A DNA stretch of 64,000 bases from Metarhizium brunneum (GCF_013426205.1 NC_089425.1:3658001-3722000); one strand, 5' to 3'. Positions 44,407-56,412 are shown, counted from the stretch's first letter. The notes: generated by a model not told the origin, from the sequence alone. Made by a program: numbers and translations.

Positions 44407-46820
44407 GTTGCGGACGGACGTCGGTGACGATGGGTTGAATCGACGGACAAGGCTATCGTGCGGGCTCGGCAGTTACTATTGTCTCGGGGTCGCAGTTCCG
44501 CCTGACCAGCTCAAAGGCGTGGCGTAACCAGAGATGGGTACACGGAACAACAGTCGACGGAGGTGGTGAAAGTGCTAGTTGTTGCAAATTGAGGTCGGAA
44601 TTGTATGGCACCTTGTCGTTGGGAGATTGCGATTTCCTGGGCCCAACGTCCAACGTCGCCATTCAAAAACATACAATACAATATGCCCCCCACACTGCGC
44701 GTAGCTTGGGCAAGTTGCTAGGTACGCCGAGACTAGGACATGCGCAGTAGAGAAGAACAGCCGTCGATGCCGACAAGTGCACAGCTGCAACAAAAAGAGC
44801 AGGCGAAATGCTCAAATGGGCAGGAAAACGAAGGGGTTGAAAGAAAGCGCCTGAGCCGGATGACAGTTTCAAGCCCTGGAAAGAAAGTCGTCGGGCAGGT
44901 TTCAAATTATCGAGTGGCAGGGGGAAGGAACAAGGAGCTTTGACCAGGGTCGCACCTGCCTCGCAAGTGGCTCCATCCGCTGGCGTTGCCAGTGTGGCGG
45001 GGGCGACGCCGAGCGATTGATCCTTTTTATGAGCGAGGCATTAGGCATTCTGGTCCAAATATTGGCTGCGGCTGAGGGTGTCAACGGTATGTGCGTTGTA
45101 TGTATGTACGGTCCGTAGTCCGCAGGCAAGTCTTCATACCGAGTGAGCTCCTGGCACGATGCAGCATGCCGAGTATGGACATGTCGGCGACTGATAAAAT
45201 GATCCGTGCTTCCGTGTGAGGAGGACAGACGGCCCAATGCACAAAGCCTGGTGCTACAATGACGGGTCTGCTGCGCGAAATAAAATATTTCCGCCCCGTA
45301 GTCCAAGTTCTCCTTTGTCTCCGATCTGAGCTGAGCCGCGCAAGGTCTGAGTTACGCCTCAGCGAACTCAACCGTCACATCAGGCAGACCCAGTGCGCCG
45401 TCCTCCCTCCCTGACTGGATTTCTGCAGCCGGGCCAAGCCTCGGGGCCCAATACCAGAGGCATTTTTGTGCTGGATTGGAATGAAGCTGGCAACATTGAT
45501 GAAGGCTGCGAGGCCGCCATCCGCCGCCATGCCTTTGACATTTGGACGTACCGAGCACCGCGTACCAACTAGAGGGCAGCAAAAGCAAAGCAAGCCAGGC
45601 ATCTAGGCCAGAGCCCCCAGATGTTTCACAAGCAGAGCCTGCCTGGCCAATCTCATTGATTGCTTGTCTCATCCTCCATCCACTCCACCCACTCATGCTC
45701 GCACCAACCACGCCCACACTCTTGATGACGTCTGGTCTGCCCAGTTTTCCTTTGCGACCCTCCCGTCCCCCACGAGACTTGAGATGAGGCTTCTCAGAAC
45801 AATGAATGGATTGGCCCTTTCATTGCCGCATTCGCATCACATGCGCCGTTCCGCCGAAACGGAATCTCAACAGGGACAGTCAAACAATCTAGAAGAAGGG
45901 GCCCTGGCCCTTTGGCCCCAGGGGCAACACCCAAATGCCAGACGCCAACCATGGACACGGCCGTCGATTATCATTTTACGTGCGCCTCCGCCACGCCATC
46001 TGACGCGCTGCACCCGAAGCACTCGGCGGCCTGAAGCACAGCACGCGCATCGGGATGCCTCTCACATGGCCAACTTTGCAACGGCCCCGGCGGCCCTTGA
46101 CAAAGCGGCCCATCCTGCGCCGAGATGAGGAACGCAAAACACAATGGCCCCATTGTTCGTATTCCTGGTAGCCCGTCGCCGGTTGGCCCGCCATCAAAGA
46201 GAATGCGGCTACGGAGTACTCCGTAATCGTCAGCCTTGAGCTCTTGAGGGCCAGTCGTCTCTCATGACGTTGACGGCACCGGTTTGACGTGGAGCCCTCG
46301 GCCTAGTCGTCTGGATACGCGTGTCCTCGCGACAAATTGGCACTCCAGACTCCTCGCAGCAATGTCAACGCACCAAAAATAGCCCAAGAGGTGCGTGTCC
46401 CGACGCCACAGCGGTCCCCGCACAGCATCTAGAACCCGCACAGCCACGCTTCCAATTCAAATGCTGATGCAGAATGTCGATTACAGCAGTCTTCATTTTG
46501 CCATCTTTGCGTCAGTCCCGTCATCTGCTGCCTATACGAATAATGGCATAGCCTGCACTACGCCGAGCGTTTGACTATGGTGCTTGCTAGATCAGACCAG
46601 CCTCGGCACTGACTCGTACCGTAATGCTGTCCCGTGAGTTACGGAGTGACCGGTAAACTCTCATATTTCATCCTCAATCATGGACGTAAAGAATCCTATT
46701 ATAGACAAGATTATATGATACAGATTCAGCAAGCCAAAGCCGAGAGAATGCGCCCTTCCCTCCAACAAGAATAACCTCGACTGCCAAGGTCAATCGGAGT
46801 CCAATGACGCTCGCTTGGCC
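44407..46820. other. Gene-poor stretch upstream of the chitin synthase
   Basis: About 2.4 kb without a convincing gene. It holds the chitin synthase promoter and a GC-richer part around 45.4-46.2 kb whose frames look non-coding. The palindrome TACGGAGTACTCCGTA lies at 46210-46225. Confidence 0.5.
46210..46225. repeat. Perfect 16-base palindrome TACGGAGTACTCCGTA
   Basis: Two head-to-head copies of the 9-mer TACGGAGTA sharing the central TA. Single copies of the 9-mer occur at six further places in the window. Could be a protein-binding site or the end of a degenerate mobile element. Confidence 0.6.
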
Positions 46821-47325
46821 CTACGAGAGGTCCGGTGATTGTGAGGGCGCTTCAGGGAACCAGGTACAGATCGGGGGATGCATAAGTATGAAGTCAGAAG
46901 TGACGGTAATCGTAGGCTGTAGTGAAGTCTTGTAAGTGCTTGTTCCTGCATGCACAATTTGGCCAGATAATATACCTTTAGGCTCCCCAGTGTTTTTGTG
47001 ACGACTATCAAATCGCAATCCCTGCAGTCGACTTCCCAAGGGACCGCGGCCACGGATTTGTATATCGTCGTAGTTCCAGTGAGTTTGGTCACGATGGTGA
47101 CCTTGGTGGCACATTTTGTTGGCTTGAGCTCGGCAGCGGCAGCCGTCGCACTAGAAGATATTAGTTGCCCATCTATTTTACAAAAACCGCGTCTGCTTTA
47201 GGCCGCCTTTTCCACATTGTTGGTTTCTTTGTGGATGCGCTTCCGGGATGGAAGAACACACGGCGACATGTCTTGGCTTACCTCGCGATACTCAGGATAG
47301 CGCTCAGAACAAATGAGGGAGGCAT
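46821..47325 (-). CDS. Small secreted four-cysteine protein (104 residues), 3 exons
   Basis: Exons 47325-47282, 47150-46976 and 46916-46821, in phase. Intron 1 (GTAAGC..CTTCTAG, 131 bases) joins MPPSFVLSAILSIAS-ATAAAAELK, forming a clear signal peptide that no unspliced frame has. Intron 2 (GTATAT..CTACAG, 59 bases) joins LGSLK-PTITVT. The mature part is about 84 residues, Thr/Val-rich (KVTIVTKLTGTTTIYK), with cysteines in KCAT, DCRDC and ICTW. The Thr-rich strand repeats resemble many small secreted fungal wall or effector-like proteins. No named homologue. The 3' exon choice (CTACAG against the TACAAG acceptor 12 bases earlier) is uncertain. Confidence 0.6.
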
Positions 47326-48379
47326 CCTGTGAGACACTGACTCTATACGGGCAAGTACGAAGGAAACAAGTCTCAGCAAGACGGATAATTTCTCGTCTGT
47401 CCAGAGGGAGCTTTATACAGTAGCCCATCGGCTGGAGGTGGAAACCCCCGCTCGTTCATCGTTTCAATCTTCTTTTTTCCAGCGCAGCTAGAACCCGCGC
47501 CATCGACCACGTCACACATAAGTCAAAGTATGCCCTCTTGGCTCACGCATCTTTCGCACGAGCCCACTGTTTAGCCTTGCTGCAGGGAAATATGCACGTC
47601 ACCGTATCTGCGAACCGCATCGCGATGCAAATGGCCATGAATCATCACTTGGGAGAGATGGGCGATACTACTTTCCCGGGGACACGAATAATGTCATGTC
47701 TGGTCTGGTGTAAATTGAGCCAGCACTGGCAATGCGCGGCGCTGCCCCCCGCTTATCTTGCTTCTGCATGTCCATGCATTGACGACTTTGGCAAAGCTCA
47801 AGTGCAGGCCCCTGACACAAATACTTTTAGTTGTAACTGCGGTGGTTTCCGTTCCATGTCTGGCTACTTGCAGCCGTAGGATCCGCCATGTAAGCAATAT
47901 ATTGCCTTGATTTGCCCAGTTTTGTGCGACGAGCATACTCCGTATAAACTCGGCCTCTACGGAGTATAGGGTTTTTCCTTTTGCAACCGGACTCTTGTGG
48001 ATAAAAACTTGACATGATGAGAAACTTGTCTTGTCTTGATTTGTAAAGAGCGTTACCCGTAACCAAGCTGGACGAAACAACTTCCCCCAACGGTAGAATG
48101 CTGGTTGCTATACGAGTCATTACCCAACAAGCTCCCATGCTTCCCTGATGCGTGTTTCTTGTTTTGACTTGTCATCGTGGTTCTAGAGATGAACAGTGTA
48201 CAGGTTAGGCAACATTTGAATTGACCTTGTCGGTTGCCCCACAAACAGTCGCGCGCGCTACCGATGCTTGAAGCCGATTTTTCTTTTCACCCTTCGAATT
48301 GGCGCCCCGGCTTCAACGACGCAGGAAATTCACAGCATAATTGGGGCACCGCTTCCCATTTCCTTTCTTCAGCGCCGCC
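47326..48379. other. Intergenic, no gene seen
   Basis: Short frames only. TACTCCGTA and TACGGAGTA lie 22 bases apart at 47936 and 47958 in opposite orientation, forming an imperfect inverted repeat. Confidence 0.5.
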
Positions 48380-48568
48380 ATGGAGCAATTTCTCCTCCAG
48401 GCCCAACATTCGGGGACCATCAACCACGCCCATACTTTTCTGTTCCCGCCCGGCGCAGCGCAGTTTGCCAGGGAAATCCGGCTCGCGGTGACGGTGGTGG
48501 CCGTTGCCTGGGTCACTGTCAAAGCATTCGACCTGATTCAAAGGAAGGAGACGAACTCGAAGTCTTGA
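48380..48568 (+). CDS. Possible small single-span membrane protein (62 residues)
   Basis: Short frame from an ATG in strong context (GCCGCCATGG): MEQFLLQAQHSGTINHAHTF, then LFPPGAAQFAREIRL and a hydrophobic segment AVTVVAVAWVTVKAF at about residues 37-51, with a basic tail. The size and the end-located span resemble small mitochondrial or ER membrane proteins. Support is limited to start context, composition and open frame; overlapping frames are also open, so it could be chance. Confidence 0.35.
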   Translation: MEQFLLQAQHSGTINHAHTFLFPPGAAQFAREIRLAVTVVAVAWVTVKAFDLIQRKETNSKS

Positions 48569-50240
48569 GGGAGTGATGCGGGAACACGAGGCACTCCTCT
48601 TTCTTCCGCATTTTCCATTTCCCGGTCACCCGGTTGCATCATGGTGTCAAAATACATGAATTGGGCCTGAGAGACGTAACGCACCCTCGGCTGGCAATAT
48701 ATCATCGAATTTCCACTCAAGACGAATAGAATGCGTTGCGCAAAGTTGGCAAATGGCGGCGTTGCCTGTGCCACCGCGGAAGTTCTATAGAAGGCAGGAC
48801 TGGATCAAAGGGTTTCTTGCATACAAGTTGAACATAAAACATTGTTTCATGCAATATACAATATTTAGTTGCACTATACTGTCATCGTGAAATACCAGTT
48901 GTCACCTCGGCATCATGGGTTAGCGGGAACATTGATACTGCAAAACTCTGTCACAAAAACAGCGCCGCTCTAATTGCGGCAGCGAGTACCCCTTATATTC
49001 CCCTGAACGAAACGAATCTTGGCTATCCTTTTGCCCTCATTGAGCTTTCTCCTTCAAAGCAGCCATCTGGTGCTGAGGATTCGGTGTAGCAACTTGAGAG
49101 TAAACCTGTCGGCAGTTGCACAACCAGAACAAGCGACATGGCCTCGGAATATGGTGCTTCAGGTTCACCAACAGATCAGACACCGGATCAATCTAATACG
49201 GTTGGCTACAACGTTCCAGTTTTCCCTGGTATTTGTTCACACGCCAGTAGAGACCAAGGCGCCGCCCCGTCCACCGGCGCCGTCGTCCAGCTCTGCCGCC
49301 CGTGATGGACGGACCGCGGGGTATTTTGCGGAAAATGGGGCCGGCAGGGAGCCCAAAGCGGTAAAGATTCAATTCGCACCCGCTGTAGTAGGAAACTGGT
49401 GATTGTGGCCTTTGGCTACGCGGAATACTCGACCTGCCCAGGCAAACCACCACAAAGACCTTGCCAAACGGGAGTTGCCAATGTGACCGGCCCAGCAAGT
49501 CCTTACCAGGGCTAGTATGTTAAATATTAGTTTTAGCATAAAAAACAGTGTACGTTGCAAGTTGATCGAAACTCCATTCGAGTGGTAGAACGTCAATAGG
49601 ATATATTAGCTACCGGCCATCTACTTATAAACCGCTTTCCAGACCTCAGTCCAAATCACAAGCGCCGCAAGATGGCAGTTTCACCTGAGCAAACAAAGGT
49701 AGCATACAGCCTGGAGACGTCTGCCGCTTTTGAGCCCAGTCGCGTATTTTTGGCCCATCGCCGCGAGACCAGGAGAGAAGAGGCCGTACAAAGGAGCCCG
49801 TTGCCACAGAAAGAGCCAGTACTATTCGCCGCATGAAGCTTCCACATAATGAGGGTATCGTTTTCCAGCAGAAAAAGAGATTCGAGCGACAAAAGAACCT
49901 AGTCGAGTGTGTGACTAGATCGGTAAACTCTTGTGTGCAATTCAACCACAGCCCAGGTCTCCAAGTCTCCAACCAGGACGCATTTAAAAAAACCGGGCAT
50001 TTCCACAGCGTCTCTGTATCCAATTCGAAGGGATTGACGTTTTATTTCTCGACAAAACGGAGACGCGCAGCACAAGCTGCGCAGTCAAGTCGGCATCCGT
50101 CGCGCAGAACTCAGCCCCGTCCAACGCGCCGAAACGCCGAGTGTCTAGTCGACGAGAAATTTGGCATTCTGCTCATCGTTTAGTCTCACGGCGCATCGCC
50201 TCTCCAAGCCGGGACGGAAAAACGAGATGGGAAGCGTAGC
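48569..50240. other. Intergenic, no gene seen
   Basis: About 1.7 kb of non-coding-looking sequence between two small genes. Confidence 0.5.
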
Positions 50241-50486
50241 CTAGAAGAACCACCACCTCTTGGCGCTCTGGCTCTTCATGTCGTTGAGCTTGTCCATGAA
50301 GCCCCTCCGCTGCTGCTCGCTGAGGCTGCTCCCCACGGCGTTGAGGACCTTGAGATGCTCCTTCTTGAGCTCCTCGAAGCCGGCGTCCAATTCCTTGTGC
50401 CACGGGTACAGGACGAACACTTGGAACCCTAGCGCTGAGCTGGCGACGAGGAAATTGGTGAGCGAGATGGCCCGCGTGACTATCAT
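50241..50486 (-). CDS. Small membrane-anchored protein (81 residues), probably mitochondrial
   Basis: Single exon from ATG 50486. The N-terminus MIVTRAISLTNFLVASSALG followed by FQVFVLYPWHKELD gives one membrane span (about residues 8-27), then an amphipathic charged helix ELKKEHLKVLNAVGSSLSEQ and a basic aromatic end KRWWFF. GC-rich third positions and the ordered domain make it a credible gene. The layout matches short inner-mitochondrial-membrane proteins such as respiratory-complex assembly or subunit-type factors, but I do not recognise a specific one. Confidence 0.65.
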   Translation of the reverse strand: MIVTRAISLTNFLVASSALGFQVFVLYPWHKELDAGFEELKKEHLKVLNAVGSSLSEQQRRGFMDKLNDMKSQSAKRWWFF

Positions 50487-52814
50487 TGTGGGCTGCGGCG
50501 CGTAGGAGCGGTTGGTGTGTTTTTATTTCTGACGGCCAAGAAATTGCGAATCAATTGCGGCGTGGTCGCTGGTTTGGTCCCCCTTTTTCCTTGATGCTGA
50601 TCTGGACTGGCGGTCTGGAAGGGTCGGGCTGGGCTGGGCAGCGTGTGCGCGACACCACGACGCCGGGACTAGAAGAGGGTAGAAGAGATGCAGAAGAGGA
50701 GGGATGAAAAAGAAAAGTGAGGGGGGAATATTTGTCAAGTATTTTATTTATTGAGCTGAGTTTGGTCGGAACTTGTCGGGGTTGACGGAGAGCTATGCCC
50801 AAAAGGACAGAATAGGCAACTGGTCCACCACATCGAGAAGCTTCATGCTGGCGGGCAGGTATTGGCTTGTCGCGGTCAAGTATATCGCTACTGTTCGCCT
50901 GGGACGAGAAGAGGGACAAGTTTCGGGGGCAAGTCGTCAAATGCCTTTTGCTCGGTCAACGCGCGGGCGGATGAGAAGGCCCGACGCAGGACATATAAAT
51001 GAGTCTGAATAACCAGCCATTCTCACCGTGAAATGAGGTCAAGACATGGATACATACTTGACGTCAGCAAAGTAAACGGGGCCGATTTCGGGGCAGGTTT
51101 GTCCGGGTTCCCACGGCTGCATTTCTCTGGAAACTGTGGTACCAGAGACTTTAGATCAAAGTCCCACCGCGTAGGTATACTGTACGGTCGACTATATGGT
51201 ATGTCACACTTGACTTGTTCCATATTGTAAGTACATAGTTCAATCTACCATGGTCATGACCGTGCTACAAGCCTCGAGGCTACCTGTCCCCTAAATGCGC
51301 CCCAGACAACCCCCCACTGTTCCATTAAGTGGAAAGTGGCGTGATGTTTCGTGGCATTAGGATACAGATTGGCCACATGGTCAATTGCACTGACACGAGA
51401 CCTCTAACCGTCATGTATTCTCCTCGGCACTCGTAACGGTTCAGTAACTGGGTGTAGTGGAAAACCGGCGCTCCGAACATGTCCAGGGTATGTACCGCAG
51501 TCTCCCCGGCTTTGTATCAAATAGCAGGAAGCCTCATACGTCGTTATAAGCTAGTGCGCCTTTCTAGCCTGGTGGGCAGCGCTGCTCGTAAAAGCGAAAC
51601 GGTCTTCATCAAAGTCATAGTTGAGAGGCGATTTCAGGGTGGTTGGTGTATATACCAGGAGATGCACAAAGCCCATTGTCTGGCCGTTGAACAACTTGAT
51701 GCCCTCTTTGGCGACTACGCGCCACCAGGCCTGGACTGAGAAGCAGATTTGGGTCATTTTGGTCAATACCGCCAAATCCATAGAGTCCCGACTGTTCAAC
51801 GGACTGTCAGTATAAGAACGTTTGGACATGTGGAACGGGAACGAAGCGCGACTCTCTTATCTGGCTTCATTCGCTGCCTCTCACGCTACAGACTAGTACA
51901 AGTGACTTGGTCTGCCATGATTCGACTGCCTTTCTACACTGCAAACTTGTGGTTACGAACAGCTAAGCACGCTTGCGCTGTGTCAAAAGACTCAGCTAGT
52001 GGACAGATGTTCGATGGTAGCTGGCCCTCTCTGCAACCGACAACCTAAGCTTGGATACGGTCGTCATCATCGTATCTGGCACATAGAGAATGTGACTATC
52101 GCGATTTCACTCGGGTGATGTAAGACGTCCGGCGAGTTCATCATTGCATTAAGTTGGCAGCATTCTTCTTCACTGGAGCTCGTCCTTGGACTTGCTTCAA
52201 CGTTAAGCCTGCTGTAGATGAATGGTAAGCTGTCTCTTGGGCAAGAGAATATATGAATGTCGCCTGGTGGTGGGACGAATGTGCTCACAGTTGGTGTTAT
52301 CCAAGGCGTACTGTTTGATAGGCGTACATGTTGAGGGTAATGCCTGATTTTGTCGACGAAAAATAAGTTACGGGGTCATCGTTCATTTCCCATAGTTGTG
52401 CATATTTACCAGCAAGAGATAATATGAGGATCGTTTCCGTTTTAAACTCTTTCTGGTTCCCTCTGGGCTCCAAAATGTCGTATAATTGAGGTTAAAAGGA
52501 GTTGGGTCGCTAGCCCTGGTTGATAGGACCCCGTAGAAACACCATTCATTTGGGTAAACCGAATGTGTCAAAGAAGACCCCGAGTTTCCGGAAAATCTAT
52601 GGTTGCCGGCGCGGTCAAAGATGACAAAGGTGATGCTGTTGCTGGTGCAGGAGCCAACTTCGAATGTTCGCTCCCAACTATCAACTCTTCCTTACTATGC
52701 GCTGGTTCCCTTGCCATCGTTCAACGAGATTTAGTGTCCTATGTCACTTATAACGAAGCTCGCATTACTTATGTGACTGGATATTCGGCCTAAACAGAAA
52801 TTTCAGATGTCGTT
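50487..52814. other. Gene-poor stretch
   Basis: No gene supported over 2.3 kb. Frames near 51479-52048 and 52563-52793 are open but resemble nothing and have no splice-consistent extensions. Given the pseudogene to the right, part may be decayed coding DNA. Confidence 0.45.
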
Positions 52815-53445
52815 TTAGCTTCGTATATCTGGTCCGCGGCGACGTGGCAGGTCGTACCTTGGCCAACGCCCTTCAACATGCGGACATCGACTACCTCTTA
52901 CTTGGGGTCAGAGGAGACATTAATCTGTACCTCAATGCATTAATAGGCTTGGGTCCTAACGGGAGTCGTATCCTGGACTCGCTCGGGCGTTATGACGAGA
53001 TTATGGCACTGACGTAGCCAATTGCCTACATCGGAAGCAACTGCGGCGACACTGGCGACTGTATTCGGCCAAGGACGAACGCCCTCCAGTCTTTTCAAGC
53101 ACAGCTACTCCATGTGTTTTCTTGACCGGTAATATGTTCCCAGTGTTCTGGTAAAACGCATCATAATAAGAGGGTATTGCCCAACAGCACGGTCACCATG
53201 GCCGACCACCACCACAAGCACGGGATAAGGGTATCATGCCAGGACCGGATGCATTACAAAGGTGATATTTGATTAGGGAATATAGAAGCTATAGAATTAC
53301 GAGGCGGGAAATATGGCATGCCGCCGAAAGGATCGCTGGGCAAGATCCCGGTTTTTCAGAAGCATAAAATGTCTGCCGAATGCAAGTGTATATTTGGCAT
53401 CTGGGGTCCCATGCCGGAACTGACCCGACGGTCCTTCGACGTCAT
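52815..53445 (+). pseudogene. Decayed FAD-dependent monooxygenase (PaxM-like epoxidase/hydroxylase type)
   Basis: Recognisable pieces occur in family order but in different frames with stops: LVRGDVAGRTLANALQHADI, where the FAD-binding GGG has become RGD; DYLLLGVRGDINLYLNALIG; LGPNGSRILDSLGRYDEIMA, then a TAG stop; IAYIGSNCGDTGD; SYSMCFLDR, then a stop; VSCQDRMHYKGDI, then a stop; and AECKCIFGIWGPMPEL. GLGPNGxRILDQLGCYDE and CFLDR are hallmarks of the FAD monooxygenases of indole-diterpene and meroterpenoid pathways. At least three stops and several shifts make it non-functional. The 3' part (beyond 53450) is missing or unrecognisable. It is unrelated in sequence to the intact monooxygenase at 5-6.6 kb beyond the superfamily level. 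Confidence 0.8.
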
Positions 53446-54255
53446 CTAAAAGCAAGACATATCTCCTGTCGGGCAAGGAGAATTAGGCTTCAATACGCCG
53501 TTGGTCGCCTGATGAGGCTAGCAACGCTCCCACAAAAAGCGGTCGGAAAGCGCATTAATCGACTACTTGCCTAGAGTCTGTAGTCCTTCGCAGAGCGAGT
53601 CAGGCATATTTTCCTTCGTCATTGACTCACTGCCTTCTTCTGGGCGAAAGTCTCTCGGTGTTGCCCAAGAAGATTGAGCGCTTTGTCTTCGCTCTCCTGT
53701 ACAAGAAAATTCTAATATTAGAGTTTTTGTTCAAGGCTGCGGCTTGTCAAGGCAGCTTTAGAAACCGCCAATGAAGGCCAATAATGATGATTCAAGGCTT
53801 CTATTCACTGCGTGGCGCTGCGTGCAGGCACGTCTTGGTGTGGCGGAGTAGTAGTTATCTCATAGGATATCATATATCAGTCCATGTCTTAGTTGGCAGC
53901 CTTGAAATACGGCGTCAAGCGGATTGGCTTTGGTAAACTGTCTCTGCCACGTCCACAAATATGCAGGTGACAAGGTATTGTAGGCCACTCAAATATGAGA
54001 CAGAGTTATGCCACAGTAACGATGGCGGCTGGCTGTGCCAATGAATTGCCCTTGTACTGCAACTGAAAAGGGGCTTCACTCATGCTGCTACCAGACGGCA
54101 ACAGGCTGTGGAATCTACACGTTATAAACATGCCGTACAGAAACTCTAACGACAAGTCCACAAAGAGACTCCCATTCCTCATGATTTATATTTGACGTTT
54201 GTGTGAGAACCCAAACAGGATCAATCCTCTCTTCTCTCAAGTCCCGGCTATCTAA
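53446..54255. other. Intergenic between pseudogene and membrane protein gene
   Basis: No gene seen. May hold further unrecognisable remains of the monooxygenase 3' part and the promoter of the downstream gene. Confidence 0.45.
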
Positions 54256-56412
54256 ATGGCGCCACGCAGGGTCGCGACAACGTCCTCGCACGACTATGTG
54301 TCTCTGGTGCCCCTACCTCCCCCCACGGAAGAAGACGACGACGGCGAAGACGTCGGACAACGGCCGCCTAAGCCCAAAAAGAAGAAAACATGGCAACGCT
54401 TCGGTCTCATGAGCTTCATCATCCTGCTTCTTGGCTCAGCGATACTACTTTTAGTATTGCTTATCCTATGGATTCTCTGGAAATCATCGATGAGAGCGGC
54501 TGATGGAGGCCCGGCAGAAACACCCTGGGTGTACATCTTCCGAGCAAACCGAGTAACCACTCTCGTTGCCTTATGTACAGCAGGCTTAAGGACAGTTATA
54601 GGCCTCCAGTCAAGTGTGGCTACTGGGATGCTTGCGGGAATAATCCTGGAGACAGTTGGCGCCCCTTTGCTGAAGGCACCATTCTACTCCATCATCAGGG
54701 CTGTCAGTGTCGGCCCAAGCAACTTGTTGTCTACGGTACGCTCCAGGCCTAAAGATGCTACATCATTTTTGATATACACGCTTGTGGTCCTTGAAGTCGT
54801 CTTGACGGTAGCCTCCCAATTTCTCTCCGCTATCCTCACGACCGACTTTGCGGAGGGTACATTCGCTAATATAGATAACTCTACTGACGTCCGGATCTTT
54901 ATACATAAAAGAATAAGATTAGATGGAATCAACGCCAACTACTGGGAACTCCCACCTGCGGCCAGTTGGACATTTGCTGAGTCTTCTGAACCGTTTACTA
55001 AAGGAGCGAGTTTTGATGATACGGGACACACTTATCGAGCTTTCCTCCCCTTTGAGGACGAGGCTCAACGAACCAGATTACGAAAATTCCGCGGCCCGGC
55101 TCATGTTATCGACAACCGCGTAGTCTGTGCGAAACCTTCTTTGCTAAATCTTGGTCTCATCCAGATATCCAATGCTCCTCGTTGGGCCTTGTCGGGCCAA
55201 ATAGCTATGGAGACTACGATATACCCAATATTGAAAGAGGCTGAACCGGAGAATTATATTAATTTTACCTGCGCTTTAGTAACACCGACAGTATATACAG
55301 AAGTTACGGCCGGGGAATCGAGCCTGTGTGCTGTAGATTCAAAAAATTGGACGATACTGCTGGAAGATCCTTTGGTTGTTCCTGCTGTCGATGATGGCAT
55401 CAACATTTCTCCAAACGAGGTCGGCCATCCCAAGGGATCAAGAATGTTCATGATTTTGGACATTGTTTCTGCGTCTCCAATACTGAGAATAACTCATAAC
55501 CAAGATTGCAAGGTTGTCCGCAACGACGGACCCTGGGTGATGGCAGCGGGAGAGGAAGCGACGGAGACTCTCCGGATCACAGCCTGCATGACTAACCTCA
55601 CACCAAAGACCTTCATTGTCGACATCCATAGCGCTTGGGATAATCCTGAGCCCAGGTTGACCTGGGACTACGAAGCTAAAAGATACAATACAGAGGCAGC
55701 CCGGCATCAGCTAGGCGCGTCATTGATACCCGAGAGTTTCGAGACAAGGCGAGTGCTGACCCTATCGCCGAGGTCCCAATGGCAAGATTTCCCTAATAAG
55801 ACGGGAATGTGGGACACGACCTTCTATTTTGACGAGGTTCTTGAAGATACATTGAGAAGAAGTGATTTGGAGAACGGAAGTACAGATGCGGGTATAATAC
55901 TCTCTGAAGGGAACCAAAGCATCGACAAGAACGCATACATATCTCATATACATCCCTTCCAAGACACATTACATGATACGAAAAGCCCGGCTTTGGCACT
56001 CCAAGTACTGTTGGCAAGAATTACTCAGATGGTCTACTATGTGGATTTTCTACGATTGGACAACAAGTCAGAGGCATTGGTTTCGTTCTCCTCAACGGCG
56101 TTGATCCCAATGAAGTGGACGGGACTTATCGCCGCCACGGCTCTTACCGTGACGCATTTAGCCGTAGTAGTTATTGTCACAATTCTTTACCTGAAGTGTA
56201 CTAATGAGTCCCTGTTGGGGAGCTCGTGGCAAGCTATTTCACAGGTCATCTCCGACGAGACCCTTCCCATATTAGAGCATGCGGACAGAATGAACGATGA
56301 GGATATTAGGCGCTGGGCCAAAGGTCAATTTCTCGACGCTAGAAACCATCAGGTTATCAGATGTCGAAGCACGGGGCGCGTTTGCTTGGGAAACAAAGGA
56401 GAGAAGGCTTGA
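54256..56412 (+). CDS. Large membrane protein with extracytosolic domain, function unknown (718 residues)
   Basis: Single long frame. An acidic/Pro-rich cytosolic N-terminus with KPKKKK (residues 1-45) precedes membrane spans at about 50-75 (FIILLLGSAILLLVLLILWIL), 98-135 and 170-195. A roughly 420-residue luminal or extracellular domain follows, with many N-glycosylation sites (NST, NFT, NWT, NKT, NGS, NQS) and about six cysteines. A last span at about 625-650 (AATALTVTHLAVVVIVTILY) and a short cytosolic tail complete it. This is the layout of a widespread but uncharacterised fungal family of large transmembrane proteins, often in accessory regions. No catalytic motif is evident. Codon use is less GC-biased than in the chitin synthase or orphan gene, compatible with an accessory origin. 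Confidence 0.82.
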   Translation: MAPRRVATTSSHDYVSLVPLPPPTEEDDDGEDVGQRPPKPKKKKTWQRFGLMSFIILLLGSAILLLVLLILWILWKSSMRAADGGPAETPWVYIFRANRVTTLVALCTAGLRTVIGLQSSVATGMLAGIILETVGAPLLKAPFYSIIRAVSVGPSNLLSTVRSRPKDATSFLIYTLVVLEVVLTVASQFLSAILTTDFAEGTFANIDNSTDVRIFIHKRIRLDGINANYWELPPAASWTFAESSEPFTKGASFDDTGHTYRAFLPFEDEAQRTRLRKFRGPAHVIDNRVVCAKPSLLNLGLIQISNAPRWALSGQIAMETTIYPILKEAEPENYINFTCALVTPTVYTEVTAGESSLCAVDSKNWTILLEDPLVVPAVDDGINISPNEVGHPKGSRMFMILDIVSASPILRITHNQDCKVVRNDGPWVMAAGEEATETLRITACMTNLTPKTFIVDIHSAWDNPEPRLTWDYEAKRYNTEAARHQLGASLIPESFETRRVLTLSPRSQWQDFPNKTGMWDTTFYFDEVLEDTLRRSDLENGSTDAGIILSEGNQSIDKNAYISHIHPFQDTLHDTKSPALALQVLLARITQMVYYVDFLRLDNKSEALVSFSSTALIPMKWTGLIAATALTVTHLAVVVIVTILYLKCTNESLLGSSWQAISQVISDETLPILEHADRMNDEDIRRWAKGQFLDARNHQVIRCRSTGRVCLGNKGEKA

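Noticed and set aside
45664..46128. 154-codon plus frame
   Set aside because: Low-complexity Pro/His/Arg composition, no splice partners, no domain; likely chance in GC-rich DNA.
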